A DNA stretch of 64,000 bases from Triticum aestivum (GCF_018294505.1 NC_057800.1:177940353-178004352); one strand, 5' to 3'. Shown: positions 12,149 to 22,802, counted from the stretch's first letter. A program made the numbers and translations. Notes: generated from the letters alone by a model not told the origin.

Positions 12149-13340
12149 ACACCCCTGCAGGGTTAACATGATCTATTCAAATAGTCGCGTCTGTGGTAAA
12201 GGACCTCTGGGTTGCCTATACAGTTCATAGACAAGTGAAAGTGGATACTTTAAAATGCGCAAGATAAGTGTGAGTGCTATGGTTGGCGTTCTCGTAGGGA
12301 GACGGGAGCAGATCCGTAGTGGTGTATTGATTGGTGAACATGTGGACTCGTGTGCGCCACCCCAAAAGAGTAACTCGCAGTTGTAGTTTAGGATAGCCAC
12401 CGAGTCAAAGCTGGCTTGCTGCAGTTAAACTCCACCACCCCTTTGTTGATACTAATGCATATGTAGCTAGTTCTGATGTAAGTTTTGCTGGGTACATTTG
12501 TACTCACGTTTGCTTAATCTATGTTTTGTAGAGAGACTTCAGTCTCACTGGTAGTTCCGTGTGGACTTTGACGTTTGGCTTGTTACCTCAGCTACGATCT
12601 TGTGCCCTCGGCAGGGTCTTGTAGATAGTCAGGCTTCTCAGCCTTTTTCATTTGTAGTTGTCTGTACTCAAACAAGTTAAGCTTCCACATGTGCGTATTG
12701 CTTGTATGACTTGAGTGTTGGGTCATCAGACCCATGTTTGTAATATCTGGCTCCTCGGAGCCTAATGAATAAATGCTTTGAGTCGTAGAGTTTTGTTGTG
12801 ATGCCATGTTGTCTTTGCACATATCGAGCATATTATGTGTATATTATTTAAATGCTTGGTATGTGTGGGATCCAACAACCTAGTTGTTTATCCTTGGTAG
12901 CCTCTCTTACCGGGAAATGTCTCCTAGTGCTTCCACTGAGCCATGGTAGCTTGCTACTGCTCTGGAACACTTTGGCTGGCCGGCATGTGTCCTTCTTCGT
13001 TCCTGTGTCTGTCCCTTCGACGAAATGTCACGCGTTGTTCCTTTAAGTCCTTGTAGCTTGCTACGACTTGGGTTCATACGTTGATGACCGACACATTCAT
13101 TGCTGAGTCATGTATGCATGTCCCTGTAAGTTAGTGCCACTTCGGATTCATGACTAGTCATGTCGGCCCGGGTTCTCTGTCATATGGATACTAGCGACAC
13201 TATCACATATGTGAGCCAAAAGGCACAAACGGTCCCAGTCCAGGTAAGGTGGCACCCGTGGGAATACCATGCATGAGGCCGCAAAGTGATATGATGTGTT
13301 ACATGCTATATCGGTGTGACTTAGGATCGGGGTTCTGACA
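12149..13340 (-). mobile_element. LTR D, right part (inferred)
   Basis: Read on the minus strand this begins TGTCAGAACCCCGATCC at 13340, a plausible LTR start, and runs to the edge of element E. No coding sequence is credible in it. It is interpreted as the remainder of the LTR begun at 5946-6339. No internal domain of that element was found, so it may be a solo LTR. Confidence 0.5.
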
Positions 13341-15232
13341 TGTACACTGGCAGATTAGACCAAATAGAAGTATCGTGCTAAATTTTGCAATTATTCCATG
13401 TTTGTTTGGCCTTTTTTATACATTAATTGAGTTTCTGGGCATTTAATGTGCATAATTCAAATTTGAACTACAAGCATATGCTCCAGTGCACCAAAGTTGT
13501 TTGAAAAATCACATGTGTGTCCTTGGGTGAATTTCTTGGTCCCATGCAAGAGGTGGGAGTGAAATTCAAACATTTGGGCATCGTGGCTCGGCCGGAAAGA
13601 TTGAGAAACTTTTGTTTTTAATTCCTGTAGATCCAAAAAACGCCTGAAAATCGTGAAACTTTGCATGGTTTCATGACATGGCGCCAACATGCTGCCGTAA
13701 TTTCTTTGGCCGAATTGGGAAAAGCTTTGGTATAGGCTTATTGCAAACCTGATCTCCCCGCAAGAAGGCTCTTGGTTCCAACAGGGAACGTGTCACCTCT
13801 GTGTGCGAAACGACATACGTACACTGCCTTCTCCCGCCTTAATTTTTTTACACATGCAGATTAGACCAAATAGAAGTATCGTGCTAAATTTTGGAATTAT
13901 TCCATGTTCGTTTGGCCTTTTTATACATTAATTGAGTTTCTGTGCATTTAATGTGTATAATTCAAATTTTAACTACAAGCACGTGCTCCTGTGCACCAAA
14001 TTTGTTTGAAAAATCACATGTGTGTCCTTGGGTGAATTTCTAGGTCCCATGCAAGAGATGGGAGTGAAATTCAAACATATGGGTGTCGTGGCTCACCCGG
14101 AAAGATTGAGAAACTTGGTTTTTTAATTCCTGTAATTCCAAAACACGCCTGAAAATCATGAAACTTGGCATGGTCTCATGACATGGCACCAACATGTTGC
14201 GGTAATTTTTTGGCCGAATTGGGACAAGCTTTGGTGTAAGCTTTTTGCAAATCGGAGCTTCCCCAAAGAAGGCTCGTGTTTCCGAGAGGGAACGTGTCAC
14301 CTCCGTGTGCGAAACGACATATGTACATTGCCTTCTCCCACCTTAATTTTTTTACATAGCCAGATTAGACCAAATAGAAGTATCATGCTAAATTTTGGAA
14401 TTATTCCGGGTTGGTTTCGCCTTTTTTATACATCAATTGAGTTTTTGGGCATTTAATGTGCATAATTCAAATTTGAACTACAAGCACAGGCTACAGTGCA
14501 CCAAAGTTGTTTGAAAAATCACATATGTGTCCTTGGGTGTATTTCTAGGTCCCATGGAAGAGATTGGAGTGAAATTCAAACATCTGGGCATCGTGGCTCG
14601 GCCGGAAAGATTGAGAAACTTGGTTTTTTAATTCCTCTAATTCCAAAACACGCCTGAAAATAATGAAACTTGGCATGGTGTCATGACATGGCACCAACAT
14701 GGTGTGGTAATTTTTTTGGCCGAATTGGGACAAGCTTTGGTGTAAGCTTCTTGCAAACCGGAGATTCCCTCAAGAAGGCTCGTGGTTCCAAGAGGGAACG
14801 TGTCACCTCCATGTGCGAAACGACATACGTACACTGCCTTCTCCCGCCTTAAATTTTTTACACAGCTAGATTAGTCCAAATAGTAGTATTGTGCTAAATT
14901 TTGGAATTATTTCGGGTTCGTTTGGCCTTTTTTATACATTAATTGAGTTTCTGGGCATTTAATGTGCAGAATTCAAATTTGAACTACAAGCACATGATCC
15001 AGTGCACCAAAGTTGTTTGAAAAACCACATGTGTGTCCTTGGGTGAATTTCTAGGTCCCATTCAAGAGATGGGAGTGAAATTCAAACATCTGGGCGTCGT
15101 GGCTCGGCCAAAAAGATTTAGGAACTTGGTTTTTTAATTCCTGTAATTCCAAAACACGCCTAAAAATCATGAACCTTGGCATGGTCTCATGACATGGCAC
15201 CAACATGTTGTGGTAATTTTTCTGTCCGATTT
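13341..15232. repeat. Tandem array of ~505-bp monomers
   Basis: Four head-to-tail monomers begin near 13351, 13857, 14361 and 14866, marked by the motif AGATTAGACCAAATAG (TAGATTAGTCC in the last). Spacings are 506, 504 and 505 bp. The fourth is cut off near 15232 after about 365 bp. Monomers are highly similar, with point changes and single-base indels. Recurrent minus-strand frames of 60-90 codons reading ...PCHETMPSF... arise from the repeat and are not independent genes. Similar sequence may occur near the ends of Triticeae CACTA elements, but no CACTA terminus is visible here. Confidence 0.9.
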
Positions 15233-15827
15233 GCAAAGGTGCACACATTAACATTCAACAAAGTCATTTTGGAACAAGTGCTGTCACATTACAAATGGGA
15301 AACACAAGTATAATTGAAACCGTGGGCGTTCGACTTACCAATTACGTGCGGCCACGTTTTTTTATTGGCTAGGAGGTGCCATGCGGGGTAGGTATTGGAG
15401 TATGGGAGGCGTGCGATTAGACCCCTGCGCGTGCTAAACAGGAGGAGAGCCCTTTGACCGCTACCCGCCGCGCACCTCCCTCCCAACGTCTCCATTAATG
15501 GCGCTCGAGCACCTGTTCTATGGCAAAGCTATATGTCTCACTGGACTGAGATTTAAGAGAGAAAAATGAAAATCTGAAAAGAAAGTTTTGCACGGGTCTG
15601 GATGTAAGATCCGACGGACCTATATAGCATCGACTGCGACTTATAGTAAGCATGATGAATATAAGGACGATGACATTGGATAATAATTGTCTTACATGTT
15701 TATAAACATGATTAAAAAAAGCCACATGCGGCAACACTCGATATACACAAGGGCAAAAGAAGAAGGAAGACAATGATCTGGCTCACTGATCTCTACTTTC
15801 TTGATGCGTTGCTGCAAGCCGTGGGAA
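15233..15827. other. Single-copy-like sequence downstream of the 10-residue-repeat gene
   Basis: No gene or repeat was recognised. It includes what would be the 3' flank of the minus-strand gene ending at 15828. Confidence 0.4.
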
Positions 15828-16499
15828 CTAGTCTCCGCGGAGGGTGATGACGAGCTCTTTCTTGTCCTCAAGATGCTGGTTGGGAGCATCCACGGATTCC
15901 TCCACCAGCCTTCTGCGCTCGATGTGCATCATGGCATTCTCGTTCATAAGTTTCTCGATGATGACGCCGGTCCTCTTCAACAAGGCAGTGGTCTGCTCCT
16001 GCTGCTCCGCACTTCCGATCATCTTTGCCCTCAGCAGGTCGCGCTTGTCCTGGAGCTTCGCATTGCTCTCATTTAGTTGCCGGATGACGTCGGTAGACTG
16101 TTCAAACGAGGCTTGCAGGTCATCCTACAACCTCGCCCACCTGGAGATCTGATCTATCTGCCTAAGGATGAGGGCACGCATGCGCGTGTAAGAGTCGTCG
16201 CCTGCCTGCGAGACATTTTCCCAAGTCGTCGCGATGCGGGAGGACATCTTTGCTGCATTCGCGGTGCGGCAGGACATCTCTTCTACTTCCGCGGCGCGAC
16301 CGTACCAGTCTGCTGCATCGACGGCGTGGCGGGTCCTCTGTGCTGCTTCGGCGCTGCGACGGGAGCTCTCTGCTACTACGGCCGTGCGACGGGACATGTT
16401 GGCTGCTTTCGCGGCGAGGCGGGACATGTCTCGTGATTCCGCTTGCAGGCTCGCCTCTCCCTGGTGGCAACCTCTCGACCCAGAACTCACGTTGGCCAT
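15828..16499 (-). pseudogene. 10-residue-repeat / coiled-coil protein with an in-frame stop
   Basis: I do not recognise the family. From the Met at 16499 the frame runs 124 residues to a TAG at 16125-16127, then stays open in the same frame to 15828, giving about 223 codons if the stop is ignored. Residues 21-90 are seven perfect-length 10-residue repeats (xAAxMSRRxA-like), matching seven 30-bp DNA units. The part after the stop (LNESNAKLQDKRDLLRAKM, LLKRTGVIIEKLMNENAMM) has heptad-like spacing typical of a coiled coil. A Met at 16583 would lengthen the N terminus by 28 residues. However, a TATA box at 16597-16605 lies only about 20 bp upstream of that Met, so 16499 is the better start. It may be a decayed gene, a sequencing error or a truncated product. 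Confidence 0.6.
16231..16440 (-). repeat. Seven tandem 30-bp units inside the coding frame
   Basis: Unit starts are 16231, 16261, 16291, 16321, 16351, 16381 and 16411, with no indels. Each encodes ten residues. The Ala and Met/Ser-Arg positions are the most conserved and the middle positions vary. Preserved unit length without frameshift suggests the expansion happened in a translated sequence. Confidence 0.9.
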
Positions 16500-16596
16500 G
16501 GCGGACGCAAGGGAACGATGATGAATGACTTGTTTTTTTTTGACTTTTTGTGGATGCGGAGTTGAGGAGGAATGTGCAGTCATCTTGGAGTAGTAG

Positions 16597-16605
16597 TATT
16601 TATAA
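16597..16605 (-). promoter_or_regulatory. TATA box of the 10-residue-repeat gene
   Basis: The minus strand reads TTATAAATA. A start site about 30 bp downstream (near 16570) would leave a ~70-base leader before the Met at 16499. Confidence 0.5.
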
Positions 16606-16928
16606 CCGAGTAGTAATACACTCCTAAGTGGGAATCTGTTTAGGTTTTGATCGGTGTGAATAGGTTTGCAATTTGGAATGTGACGGGACGCATGCTCAAA
16701 ATTTACTGAGGGTTATAAGGGTGGCACTATTCCCGGAAGGCGTAACGTGGGCACGTACACCTTCTCGGCCTCGTACGTGGCGTTTGCACCATAGGGTGCA
16801 CCGCAATAGGCAATGTCAGCACACGTCTTGTTCCAACAACTGTGCGTGCTCGTTATTACCATCGTGCACGCTTCTTTTAATTATAATGGGTGTGCCTGTC
16901 TACCGCACACACGTTGATCTATCTAACT
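16606..16928. other. Intergenic, nothing recognised
   Basis: Upstream region of the minus-strand gene. No credible ORF or element ends were seen. Confidence 0.3.
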
Positions 16929-17330
16929 ATTTCAGTTTGTTGTGGCTAATCGCAAACGGTTCATCCATGTAAAGTGTATGCCATCAATCGCAGACACTTT
17001 GATCTGGATTACCCGTTTCTGTTCTGTTGCCTAATCGCAAGTAATTAATCCTTCTGAAGCGTATGCCCTCAATCACACACACCTTGATCTGGCTGACCAT
17101 TTCTTTTGTCTTGCCTAAGCACAAACAGTTCATCCGAGTGAACCGTATGTTGTATATCGCACACACCTTCATATGGCTGCCCATTTCTTTTGTGTTGCCT
17201 AATCACAAACTCTTCATCCGAGTGAACCGTATGCTCTATATTGCACACGCCTTCATTAGGCTGCCCGTTTCTTTTGTTCCGCCTCATCGCAAATAGTTCA
17301 TTGGAGTGAACCATATGCCCGTTTCTTTTG
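16929..17330. repeat. 84-bp minisatellite
   Basis: Units begin near 16929, 17014, 17098, 17182 and 17266, with a cut-off piece at 17320. Shared text includes TTCATCCGAGTGAACCGTATG and CATTTCTTTTGT. Because 84 is divisible by three, minus-strand frames stay open with a 28-residue period (RNGQPxEGVCDIxHTVHS). I treat those as a by-product because no start, promoter or extension supports a gene. Confidence 0.85.
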
Positions 17331-17548
17331 CGGTTTGGCAATTTGCATGCCTTTCCGACCAGTGAGATACTCCATACAAAGTATGACAGAGAAATAACCA
17401 TAGAGAAGGAAGCTAAAGGTAAACAATCAAACGAGCATTTTTGCATTGAATCGTTTCACAAGTTTGACTAGTGTTGTTTTTCTACTTTTACAAAAACCGC
17501 ATCGTAATGTTAAAACGTGCATTTGCAGGTACATAAGTAATAGTAGTG
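17331..17548. other. Intergenic AT-rich stretch
   Basis: No gene or repeat was recognised between the 84-bp minisatellite and the Stowaway-like MITE. Confidence 0.3.
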
Positions 17549-17634
17549 CTCCCTCCGTTTAGGTGTATAAAGTCTTCCCTCCTTCTTGGTCACGGTGGAC
17601 ACCAAAGATGAATTATTCACCTGGACGGAGGGAG
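17549..17634. mobile_element. Small Stowaway-like MITE
   Basis: It starts CTCCCTCCGTTTAGGTG and ends CACCTGGACGGAGGGAG, giving terminal inverted repeats over 86 bp. TA follows the right end. The left flank is TG, so the TA duplication is imperfect. Confidence 0.65.
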
Positions 17635-17862
17635 TAGCACAGTCTGCAAGCATATATAGAGAGAGACATGTAGTGCAATAGTATATAGTAAAGTTTGTGC
17701 TATATGCACCCTACTTACAAAATACGTATGGATACACAAGGTTTCCAAACTTTCCCTCTTGCATACTTAATTAAGGACGCCAATAATTCCTGAACGTTCG
17801 GAATTTATAATTTGTGTCCCAAAACTAATGAGATCACCTTACGAAACTAAATTATACTCCTA

Positions 17863-18583
17863 CTAAAAGCCACGATGCTCGCAGGAGCGCTTGCGGCGTG
17901 CCACGAGTGCCCTGGTGCGTGGCCGTTTCCGAGCGCGCAGACACAACGCCTCTTCCTCAGCCTCGCAACTCGCGAGGTGCTGATTGGCGGCTTGCTGGCG
18001 GGCGAGCGCGATCTCACCGGTGTGGTGATCCGGCGCCAACAGGGTACTCCTCCTCAATGGAAGCGTGCACCCGTTCGTACCGCCAAGCGTAGATGAGGCG
18101 CTTGGGCCCGACTGCACTCAGGGCTTTGGCACGGGCATCCTCCGCCACCCTCACGGCCCTTGCACGAGCCTTCTGCCAAAGAGACAATTGCCTAACTCTC
18201 GCGGACGCGACATAGACCTGCCAGGCAGCTTGCCCCGCGGCGTGCTTCTCTTCCTCGGCCTTGTTCTCCGCCTCTATTTTGGATTTCTCTGCCGGCGGCA
18301 AAGCCTCCCACGTGGCGACATCCATTTCTTTCCAAACCTCCTCAAGGCTGGGGGGCTCGGCGGGCGGCGCGGCGTTCTCCTCGTAGCGGGGAGCCGACGC
18401 GAACACCGACGCGCGTGCTAGCGAGATTGGGAACGCCAACGCGTCCACCTTGACGTGTCGCAGCGAGGAGTGGAATGCCGACACGTCCTCCTTGACTAGT
18501 GGCAGAGAGGAACGTAATGGCGATGCTTGACCGTCCAGGCGGTGCAGCGAGGGGCGCCTAGGGCTTGGGAGGGGCGATGCCAT
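17863..18583 (-). pseudogene. Ala/Arg/Glu-rich hypothetical protein, probably frameshifted
   Basis: The family is not recognised. From the Met at 18583 the frame gives 189 residues to TGA at 18014. A longer frame reaches a Met at 18817, but a TATA box at 18660-18667 lies inside that extension, so 18583 is preferred. The N-terminal half is Pro/Ser/Leu-rich. Residues ~105-150 (EEVWKEMDVATWEALPPAEKSK..., then Glu/Ala/Lys-rich) look helical and faintly recall the last helices of an HMG box, which is weak. A second minus frame continues from about 18030 to 17863 with the same Ala/Arg/Glu-rich character (GEIALARQQAANQHLASCEAEEEAL), implying a one-base indel near 18030 and an original length near 240 residues. 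Confidence 0.5.
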
Positions 18584-18659
18584 GGTGGTCGACGTGAGAG
18601 GGAGGGGGAGGAGATAGCGATGAACGTGAGCGTTCTTCCGAATGCCATGGGAGGCACGG

Positions 18660-18667
18660 TATTTATA
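18660..18667 (-). promoter_or_regulatory. TATA box upstream of the 18583 start
   Basis: TATAAATA on the minus strand lies 84 bp before the candidate ATG, a normal plant core-promoter distance. It helps choose the start over the more distal Met at 18817. Confidence 0.5.
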
Positions 18668-18839
18668 GCGAGGAATGGCACACCTACATAAGATATGGGC
18701 TAACCTGCGCTGACTTAACTGCAGGTCCATTTGCGTCACTGACATGTGGGCAAGACCCCTGTTGGGCCCATATGTTAGTGACCCAATGCACTTGTAGTTA
18801 AGTAACTGAAGCAGCATCCCGGAAGATATGTTGCATGAT

Positions 18840-19740
18840 TAACGTAACAGCTACTCCCATCACATGCTCAAATTTCAAGGTGCATTAATTCATTGCATGC
18901 AAGGATTATGAGAAACTTGACCAATGCATGAACTTCATGCATGCATGCATTGCAATTAATGCATTGGTAAACACAATTCTTTGAGAAAAACGAGTGAATT
19001 AATTGAGTGCTTTTACAAACCATGAAAATTATTCCACCACTCATCATCTAGCTTGGTTGGTGAGATTTTTGAATTCAGCCCTATAAACCGGAAAGGAGGT
19101 AGTATGTAGGCATATTTGTTGGAGTAAATTACGGGGGAGGGAATGGGTGGAAATGTTGCTGGTCACAACAGATTGGACGAGCGCGGGGGGAGGAGAGTCA
19201 TGCATGCAGATTTTTTCCACACGGGGTGGAGTGGTGGGACCGCTGGAGGGAGAAGGAGAGTCTAACAGGAATATTGTTTCCACACATGGAGAGGAAAAGA
19301 TTTGGAGACGAACAGGCTTCCTACAGGTATGGGGAACAGTGCATAATAAGTCTCATCTTGCATGCCAGGCTAGGTATAGTCTCAAGTCATTAAAAACATA
19401 CACGCCCCACACATGTTCATATTTCAAGGTGCACTAAATTATTGCATGCGATGATTAAGGCTGGCCATAATGGCAGTATCTTAGCTGGTATCATGCACAC
19501 AGGAATAGCAAACATGCTGATGTGGCAAAGAATTAAAGAAGAGAGGGGGGTTAGAGTAACTAGTGTTCATGCATGATTGGTAAACACATTTTTTTGTGAA
19601 GAACGACAACATTAGTTGAGTACTTTTGCAAACTACAAAAACTATTCCACTGCCTCTATCTTGCTAAGAGTAGGTGAATTTTTCAAATTGAGCCCTTTAA
19701 ACTAGAAGGGAGGTAGTAGTACTCTAATAGCTCTTGTTGT
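18840..19740 (+). repeat. Diverged direct duplication with a MITE-like insertion
   Basis: Blocks at about 18855-19105 recur at about 19405-19715 in the same order. They include TTTCAAGGTGCAYTAA, ATTGGTAAACACA, GAGTRCTTTTRCAAAC, ATTATTCCAC-like text and a GGAGGTAGTA end. The second copy is interrupted near 19457-19540 by sequence starting GGCTGGCCATAATGGCAG, typical of a small grass MITE. Nothing here is convincingly coding. Confidence 0.6.
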
Positions 19741-19794
19741 GATGACAAGATAGGACATGGCATGCACCAGGACGGAGGAACTAGTAGTCTGCAT

Positions 19795-20015
19795 TGTGCA
19801 TTTAAGTTTTGTCTAAAGTCAATGTACCTCTACTTTGACCAAACTTATAGAAAAATGTATCAACATTCAAAATGTCAAATCAATATTTTTATACTCATTA
19901 TAAAATGTATTTCTTATGCTCATTATAATCAGTATTGTACATATTGATATTTTTAGTATAAATTTGGTCAAACACTTTGCAAACAGTTGACGGAAGGAAA
20001 AAGGACCAGAGGGAG
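19795..20015. mobile_element. Stowaway-like MITE remnant
   Basis: It has the core text of this MITE type (CTTTGACCAAACTTATAG and TAAATTTGGTCAAACA, mutually inverted) and ends AGAGGGAG followed by TA. The left terminus is degraded, so the start is approximate. A better-preserved relative lies at 57504-57760. Confidence 0.55.
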
Positions 20016-20424
20016 TATCATGCATGCGGAGTAGGCAAAAAAATTGCTCATTTATAGCCGATCGAAGTCTCAAAGGGCGCAACCGCGCGAGGGAGGCGAA
20101 GGTCATGGGAGGCGCGATGGTTGACGGAATTCAGTGAAGTTACCCACGCACCGGCATGGCGTGCGAACATGCATAAGCTATACCGTCAGGCCTACGATAT
20201 GGGTCTAGTAGACATGACATCTAGTGGGTCCTGCATAGTTCTTGAGAACTCTTTGGGGGCTTGCAGCCATTTATCCACCGGGCAAGACAGCAACCCCACG
20301 CCGTTCGCACGCCCTACTCATCCCCGTATTCTACTAGTACAATACCTTACAACAGTTCTCTCCCAGTCGTCCCGTCCTTTCACATTACACCAGTTCAACT
20401 TCTCCTAACCCTCCTCCAAAATCC

Positions 20425-21174
20425 ATGGCCTCCCAAATCTCCATGGTCGCCGCTGAGTACTAGGTTAGAGCCATCACCGGCGATGAGTTCATCGTCATCT
20501 ACACACGTGGATCCACGATGGTGAAAGCATGCCTTGCTCGCTTCCTACGCATGTTCGACAGTTCAACGGATGAGTTGGTCGCTGGGATAGATGTTGAGTA
20601 CACCACAGTCCTGCAAAGAGAGAAGATTCTAAAGGAGGCGGAGAAGAAGAAGCCTGACGTGATCCAGGTTTGTGTACATAACGTGTGCTTGGTCTACCAC
20701 ATATGCCATGCCGATGTTGAGTGCCAGGATTTTAAGAACTTCCTCAAGGACGGAAGAGTGAAATTCGTTACAGTAGACTTTAGGAACGATAGGGATGTCC
20801 TGGGTTGGATAGGCCTTGTTGTAGGCCAGCCCTTCGATCTCCAGAAGGCAAGCCTAGGGTCCTCCTCTCAGCCTTCAATGCTGACCCTGGCAGCAACCAT
20901 GATTGATCCTTCGTACGCTGAACTGAAGAAACCTCACCACGAGTTTCATCATTCATGGGAGTCGAAGACATTAGATGAAGATCACATCCTGTACGCAGCA
21001 ATGGATGCCTACCTTTGTTTAAATATCTACAAGGGTTGGATGAAGAAGCAGAGCCTAGTGTCCGGGTCAAGCAAAGAAGCGTTGGCGAAGAGGAAGAGAA
21101 GAGGGACGAGGACGAAGTCAAGGACGTGGACTCGGACTCCGAGTAGGTGGCAGTGCCGTTGCTCATATCACTAA
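20425..21174 (+). pseudogene. DEDDy 3'-5' exonuclease (WRN-exonuclease-like), damaged
   Basis: The product resembles single-domain WRN-type 3'-5' exonucleases (RNase H-like fold) expanded in grasses, which trim nucleic acid from 3' ends with two metal ions. From the internal Met at 20518 there are 218 residues. Exo I is D25-V-E27 in GIDVEY, exo II is D91 in FRNDRDVLG, and exo III is Y159-A-A-M-D163, so the DEDDy residues appear present. The same frame extends upstream to ATG 20425 (MASQISMVAAEY) but hits TAG at 20461-20463, so the first 31 codons are cut off. The C terminus is basic, whereas the frame shifted by two bases reads an acidic tail (DEDEVKDVDSDSE) ending TAG at 21144-21146, so a recent indel near 21090-21110 is likely. 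An N-terminally shorter enzyme from 20518 is still possible. Confidence 0.75.
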
Positions 21175-21293
21175 AAATATGTTATGTTTCACTCAAAATA
21201 TATTCCTTTGGCGGTTTTGATGAGATAAGGGAGGAATGTTGTTGGTTTCAAGATTCGATAAGTGTTATATGTATAATTTCTACTCTTACTGGC

Positions 21294-21722
21294 AAGATGC
21301 CCATGCGTTGCACGGAACATCAAGGTCTTGTGGGAGAAAAGGACGAACGAGGGAAGGCCTTATCTGCAAATGTGGAGAGGAGTGCGGGTGAATTGCCATA
21401 GTTTCCTTCATATCCGTCAGATATAAATCAGATGGCCTATATTGCAGGATGGCAGGCCCACCATCATAACCAACTCTGTTTTTTTATCCCTACTCTTATA
21501 AAAAGCATAGTCGGTGATGATCGTGTGCCTGCCATCCTGCAATATAGGCCGTCCGAGCTATATCTAACGGATAGGAAGGAAACTATGGCAATTTTGCAAA
21601 AAGATACCCACACCCCTCTCCACACTTGCAAATAAGGCCTTCCCTTGTTCATCCTTTTCTCCCACAAGACAAACTACTCATACAAATGCATCTTGATGTT
21701 CTGTGGAACGCATGGGCATCTT
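21294..21722. mobile_element. Foldback (long inverted repeat) element
   Basis: The arms run from AAGATGCCCATGCGTTGCAC at 21294 to its complement ending at 21722. Each is roughly 180-190 bp and they are separated by a loop of about 50 bp near 21477-21525. Matching internal landmarks include CTATATTGCAGGATGGCAGG against CCTGCCATCCTGCAATATAG. It lies about 120 bp downstream of the exonuclease frame. A related single arm is at 53652-53869. The superfamily is undetermined because no clear target-site duplication is visible. Confidence 0.8.
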
Positions 21723-21739
21723 TCTAGTTGTTGCAAAAA

Positions 21740-22222
21740 GCCCATGTGTGTGAGAGAGAGGGAGAGAGGAGGAGGACGGAGTGCATGTGTGACAAAGACA
21801 CAAAGAGTGTGTGTGCGAGAGGTATCAGCTTAAAATGAGGCGATAGTGTGTGTGTGCACGATCGAGAGGGCGTGTCTCAAGAAGGGAAGAAAAATCTACA
21901 TAGATACAAGGAGCGGGAGAGAGACATGTATGCGATAGTGGAAGCACGAGTGTGCGGGTGTATAAACCTATCTAGAGACTAGTCGATAAATGTTTGTGAG
22001 AGAAATACGAGTCGGGGGTGCGAAAGAAAGAGTTTTGTGTGTGAGAGAGAGACGGTAGTCGGGAAGGGGAGTAGAAGCAGGAGTTGTGTGTGTGTGAGAG
22101 AGAGGGAGGATTATGTCGGATTGGTAAACAAATGAATAATGTCAGTCTGGGATGGAGATGAAAAGGAGACTACAAGAAATGTTTTGTCTACAGGAGAGAG
22201 AGTAATTTTAGTGGTATGATTG
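21740..22222. repeat. GA/GT-rich low-complexity tract (left target flank)
   Basis: Irregular runs of GAGAGA and GTGTGT-type sequence occur with no coding potential. Similar purine-rich text at 39951-40300 suggests the 17.7-kb retrotransposon array split one such region. Confidence 0.6.
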
Positions 22223-22802
22223 TGTCGTGACCGATTTTCCGGACTTTAATTTCCAGAAAAGGGCCGTTGTGCTCACCAGCCCCAGGATTACTGTTAGCTA
22301 ATGAGGCACCAACTTGATACAGAAATTCCGAGCAAACATACAAAATATGTAGTACAAGACCATTCTGGCCTGTGAGTACATCAAATGGTTTCTAGTGGTT
22401 GAGGGCGGAAGCGGTTTGTGGATCACCATGGTCTATGGGACTCCATTTCCCACAGGAACATCTGACCAGGTTAATTCCTATCTTCGCGAGGCTGCTATCA
22501 CCGTTGCTTAGGTTCCGAGGCTGTCATCGCAACGCTCCTCTCCAAGCAAGCAATCTGGCCAAGACAATAGCCAGGGACAAGCCAGTGAGTACTTTGAATG
22601 TACTCGCAAACATTTAGAACACAGGTATAATATAATTGATCGACATACACTGAAATATTCTATGATCACATCGTGAGTCATAAATAAAATCTTGATGCAA
22701 GCAGGTTATTTATATGCAACCGGAATATGCAATGACAGAATAGAAATAAAATGCACCGATCGGATGTCTGAAGCGACGTCTCGAAAGGATAGTAAAAGTG
22801 AG

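Noticed and set aside
13457..15254. Several 60-90-residue proteins reading PCHETMPSF...
   Set aside because: They recur once per ~505-bp monomer, with different ends, no promoter and no extension. They are by-products of the tandem repeat.
17863..18117. Separate 84-residue gene
   Set aside because: It is better explained as the frameshifted C-terminal part of the gene starting at 18583, since composition continues across the junction.
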